The notes below the pieces were generated by a model that worked only from the letters and a program-made list of their open reading frames with translations, had not been told where the DNA came from and ran no database searches. Shown here piece by piece: positions 60,486 through 64,000 of a stretch of 64,000 bases of DNA. The DNA lies in NCBI RefSeq assembly GCF_964355755.1, contig NC_092675.1, forward strand, positions 22,668,412 to 22,732,411. Reading direction: 5' to 3'. Both the position numbers and the translations under genes were made by a program. The DNA is from Antedon mediterranea. Lineage: Eukaryota > Echinodermata > Crinoidea > Comatulida > Antedonidae. Every line of letters begins with the position of its first letter. Position 1 is the first letter of the stretch.

Positions 60486-62561
60486 CTAATTGCTTGTTTG
60501 TTCATCAATAACAAAACAATTGTAAGCAAGTATATAACAGTTCTTGTTAGACGCTTATTTCAGGTCATATTATTAATATTAGCTAGGCCCGACGCGCCCG
60601 ATCACAACGTCACTAAGTGACTTTCCGCCCCTGGAACAATCGGTCGCTAATATGGCTAGGCCTCGGACTCGTATAAAAGCTATTATAATAGTTATGATAA
60701 ATATTCCTCAACTAAAATGTATACTGTGATAAATAAACAAGTAATAATATACGTTGTATTGGAATGTATTTATTTATATGAATTCTTATACGCGGACAAT
60801 TATAAACATCGCGTATATCGTTCGATATAAATAAATTCATAAACACGATGACGATGTGTTTACAAAATGGCGGTTTCGCTAGTTTTCGATGGAACAAATA
60901 GTGGTACCTTTAGTTTGAATAGTCGGAGCTGCATCCCAACCACCGAATTTTGTATCTTAATATCGTATTCTGTAGATTATTAATTTTTCTAACAGGGATT
61001 TTAAATTCAGGACTGTTCAATTTTTCTAAATATTTTATTTTAATGATTTTCTAGGGTACAATTTCGAAAAAAAGACATTGGTTGATTTTGCCATTAAATT
61101 ACAGATTATCGTTTTGTTAAAATACATTTAATTTTACATGACAATATATTAAAACCATTTATGAATTTATTTCACTAACAATATTTTTCCGATAATCAGC
61201 TAAATTTACAAATATTGTGTTTTTCCAACACCCTAAAATTTAGCAATTTTGAACTAAATTAGAAAAGTAGGGCGCCCTCTCCGAGTCGAAATTTGACACG
61301 ATTTGTCGACTGGCTGTCCCACTGGGGAGGCTCTAGAAACAAACAACAATTACCATGGGATATTAAACTTCATTTTTGCTAACTATATAATGTAATAACT
61401 AGAACAAAATATATTTAAAATGTATGGTTAAATACAATACACTGGTATAGCAGAAAAACATAATCGAGGGAAAAAAAGACATTAAAACTTGAGATAGTTT
61501 GGGATCGGCAGCACCACACTGAATGCATCTACATGTAAATACAATTTTATTCAGTAGTAAAACACACACCTTAATCTAAAGAAGCCTAGTGTAGTACAGT
61601 ACAGTGTATGAGTCACTAAACCAAGAATATTCTACATGGCCTCATCGTCAATAGACATGTAATTAATTATTCATTTGCTAGCAAATGGCAAACACTGCAC
61701 AGTTACCTTTAAATTGATTTATGCAGTTTTTTTTTGCTATAATGGTTGACTACATGCCTACATCCTTTAATTTTTAACTGTGGCTAAGCTGAGTTGAACT
61801 TGATTACTACAATTTACTTTCTGTGTTTTTGTATTTTTGTTGATCGTCATTGTCCATACTGTACATTAGAAATAATTAAATTAATTCAAATTTTATATCA
61901 GACAATTTTCCATATGGTATAATACATTACAAAAAAAAAATACAAGATGAAGGAGAGTGGACCAAAGCTTTTATCTATTGGTAATGGTATATTATACCTC
62001 TCCATTTGTACTGTAGTCCATCAACAAATATATACAAATTAACATTCTGTTTTCGTTTTTCATTATTCTTGTAAGAAATCGGTAAGTCGAAATCCTCAAA
62101 TATTCATAAAATGATGGAATATTGTTTTCCACAAACAAATTCCTCACACTAACAATATCTGGGTACACTATCAATATGATCTGAACAAACATCTCTAATT
62201 AAATGGGATGGTTGGGATAGAGTAGTAACTATATCATTCATTTCACACATAGTACATTGACTAACATTACTCTATGGTGTAAAATGGTAATACAGTATTT
62301 TAGTAATATAATATAAGAGTAAGACCAAATGATTATTCACGTCACCCTTTTTGGAGTCGCATGGCATAGTACAGTATAAATAGCTTTTTTACTATAGTAT
62401 AACTAGAAAAATTGCTACTGAATTAGTCTCTAATTAAATTTAACTAAGAACATTTCAATACCAAAAAAAATAGTTTTGTAAAGGGGGTAATTTGGGGTGG
62501 GGTGAGGGGGGGGGGAGTGGTACTTGATGGGTAATGCAAAGTTGACTGCTAAAATTATAAA
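60486..62561. other. non-coding stretch
   Basis: AGTCGGAGCTGCATCCCAAC at 60922 repeats AGTCGGAGGTGCATCCCAAC at 59503, a short dispersed block of unknown origin. AAAATGGCGG near 60867 fits a YY1 site. A G-rich run lies at 62485-62518. No gene is supported. Confidence 0.45.
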
Positions 62562-63380
62562 GGGTGTCTAGAAAACTCAGATATCTGAGTTTTCTAGATC
62601 TAGAAAACTTAGATATCTGACTTTTCTAGATCTAGAAAACTCCGATATCAATCCGAGTTTTCTAGTTCCAAAATGGAAACCTAGAAAACCCAGATCATCA
62701 AATGGATCATTCCATTATTATTAAAGGGTAGCATATTTGAAATACTACACAGTATATTATACGTTTTCTTACTAATAATAATAATTATTGTAACTTGTAG
62801 TAGCAGCCTACGACTTTAAATTTAAGAAATACAGGCTTAGCATTTAGGCCTAGCTAAGCAAACTCAATTCAAGGCTCAACGTGTGGTGCGCTATCGCGAT
62901 GTATCGCGAAGAGTATGGCTGGTCCTACAGTACTAGACTACAAGTGGTCAACTCGTACCCAAAATAACTCGTACCTATTCCCAACTTGGCTAACTCATAC
63001 CTCAACCAACTCGTACCCACAACAACTCGTACATGCCTCATTTTTAAGTCTACATTTTAACGGTAACATGCACTGTATTTTCTTTATGATTTAAGCCGTA
63101 GGCCGCTTCTACATGTTACAATATTAGTAAGAAAACGTACACAGTAATCAGTTTAATAATACTCTAGTATTTCAAATGACCTACCTGCTGATTAATAATG
63201 GAACGATCCAAATGACCTACCAACCAATCAAATGATGATCTGAGTTTTCTAGTTCCATTTTGGAACTAGAAAAGACAGATATTGATATCTGAGATTTCTA
63301 GATCTAGAAAAGTCAGATATATCTGAGTTTTCTAGATCTAGAAAAGTCTGATATCTGAGATCTGAGTTTTCTTGACACCC
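62562..63380. mobile_element. fold-back element with ~275-bp arms
   Basis: Ends GGGTGTCTAGAAAACTCAGA and ATCTGAGTTTTCTTGACACCC-type (mirror with one mismatch). The outer ~130 bp of each arm are tandem inverted words built from TCTAGATCTAGAAAA and GATATCTGA. Pairing continues through TTTGAAATACTA, CGTTTTCTTACTAATA and TTGTAACTTGTAG to about 62837 on the left and 63063 on the right. The ~225-bp loop holds five to six degenerate copies of ACTCGTACC (62950-63033). No coding capacity. Its terminal GGGTGTC equals that of the 47830 element. No exact target duplication (flanks ATTATAAA and AATAAAAA). Confidence 0.88.
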
Positions 63381-63588
63381 AATAAAAACTAATGAATTAC
63401 TAGATATCACAGTATTTTTGACAGATTAATTGACCCAACGAATGTCATGGATTGCTCACTACAGTGTAACAAGTTTGAATTCATTGAAATTAAAATCTTG
63501 TCTTACTACAGTATAGGTAAATGTGTATACATGCTTGGCGTATCCTTTGCTCATTACTGTAACAAGTTGCAACATGTTCGTTTAAGTA

Positions 63589-63860
63589 AAGCCTGGTTTC
63601 CATAAAATCGCTACACGACAGAGCGTAGCGATTCTTTGGAAACGCTAGAATTTATTGGGAATCTAGTACGCGAGCGCAAAATATTCTTTGGTACGCGTAT
63701 ACGCTTCATCGCCGACAAAATCGGCAAAGTTGAACATGGTTGAACTTTGCCGATTTGACTGCGATGAATCGGGGAGCCTTCCCGATTGCGTCGGCGACAT
63801 CTGCGCGTGTAGCGATTTTAATGGAAACGCTGTAGCGACGATTTTATGGAAACCAGGCTT
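63589..63860. mobile_element. Harbinger-like MITE
   Basis: Both ends share an exact 22-bp inverted repeat beginning AAGCCTGGTTTCCATAAAAT. Taking AGCCTGG as the true end leaves TAA on both sides, the 3-bp TWA duplication of PIF/Harbinger transposons. Subterminal words GTAGCGATT and GCGAGCGC, and a second internal inverted pair (TCGCCGACAAAATCGG and its partners), fill the 272 bp. The 75-codon frame across it is not a gene. Confidence 0.85.
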
Positions 63861-64000
63861 AAAGCTAGCTACAGTAGTCAGGTGTATATTATTTCAATTA
63901 CAACAAAAACACTGAACCTTGTGTATGTGGTGTGTGTAGAGAGACGTTCTTGGTAGAAATAAATTGGTAGGTAAAGAGTCCATTAATTATGGGGGTGTTC
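63861..64000. other. right edge, non-coding
   Basis: Short AT-rich stretch; nothing recognised. Confidence 0.5.

Noticed and set aside
59154-61330. 2.2-kb element bounded by GGGACAGTGGGA-like and CCCACTGGGG-like ends
   Set aside because: The ends match only loosely and no continuous inverted repeat could be followed.

Overview
This is an AT-rich eukaryotic nuclear window with short exons split by consensus GT/AG introns, long gene-poor stretches and many degraded transposons. A 5S-rRNA-headed SINE, several LINE 3' ends with microsatellite tails and abundant inverted-repeat DNA elements suit a marine invertebrate. An echinoderm or another non-vertebrate deuterostome is my best guess, but no single feature proves it. 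Nothing bacterial was seen: no operons, ribosome binding sites or CRISPR.

Genes. The only gene identified with certainty is a complete, divergent 14-3-3 protein on the minus strand (57647-58369). Its coding region has no introns, but a splice acceptor lies two bases before the ATG. Two further minus-strand genes are inferred from exon pairs with matching phase and splice sites: 19653 to 18426 and 39446 to 38200. A plus-strand terminal coding exon (12910-13028) and weaker single exons (2-53, 5486-5556, 7381-7563, 52902-53063) are also listed. I could not name the products of these genes.

Mobile DNA, left to right: an 84-bp satellite with a dimeric higher-order form (1162-1774); LINE 3' ends (3860, 7797, 24091, 28061, 46253, 49479, 51180, 54010); a TTAA-flanked MITE (11585-12210); the 5S SINE (14485-14865); a 634-bp inverted-repeat element (15884-16521); a 30-bp coding-like minisatellite open on both strands (29575-30730); a TA-flanked long-TIR MITE (30741-31229); a pogo-like MITE (39048-39257); a ~3.5-kb DNA transposon with ~600-bp inverted repeats around a frameshifted gene with PIN/XPG-like and CXC cysteine motifs (41785-45400); a GGGTGTC element with a 10-bp target duplication (47830-48903); a cluster of tRNA-like and GGTTCCCAC elements (52075-55100); a fold-back element with ~275-bp arms (62562-63380); and a Harbinger-like MITE (63589-63860).

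The most interesting item is the 41.8-45.4 kb transposon. It combines a nuclease-like acidic-residue pattern, a C-terminal CXC cysteine cluster and very long TIRs, and may be a relative of Academ transposons. Much of the remaining sequence is non-coding with no recognisable content and is recorded as such.
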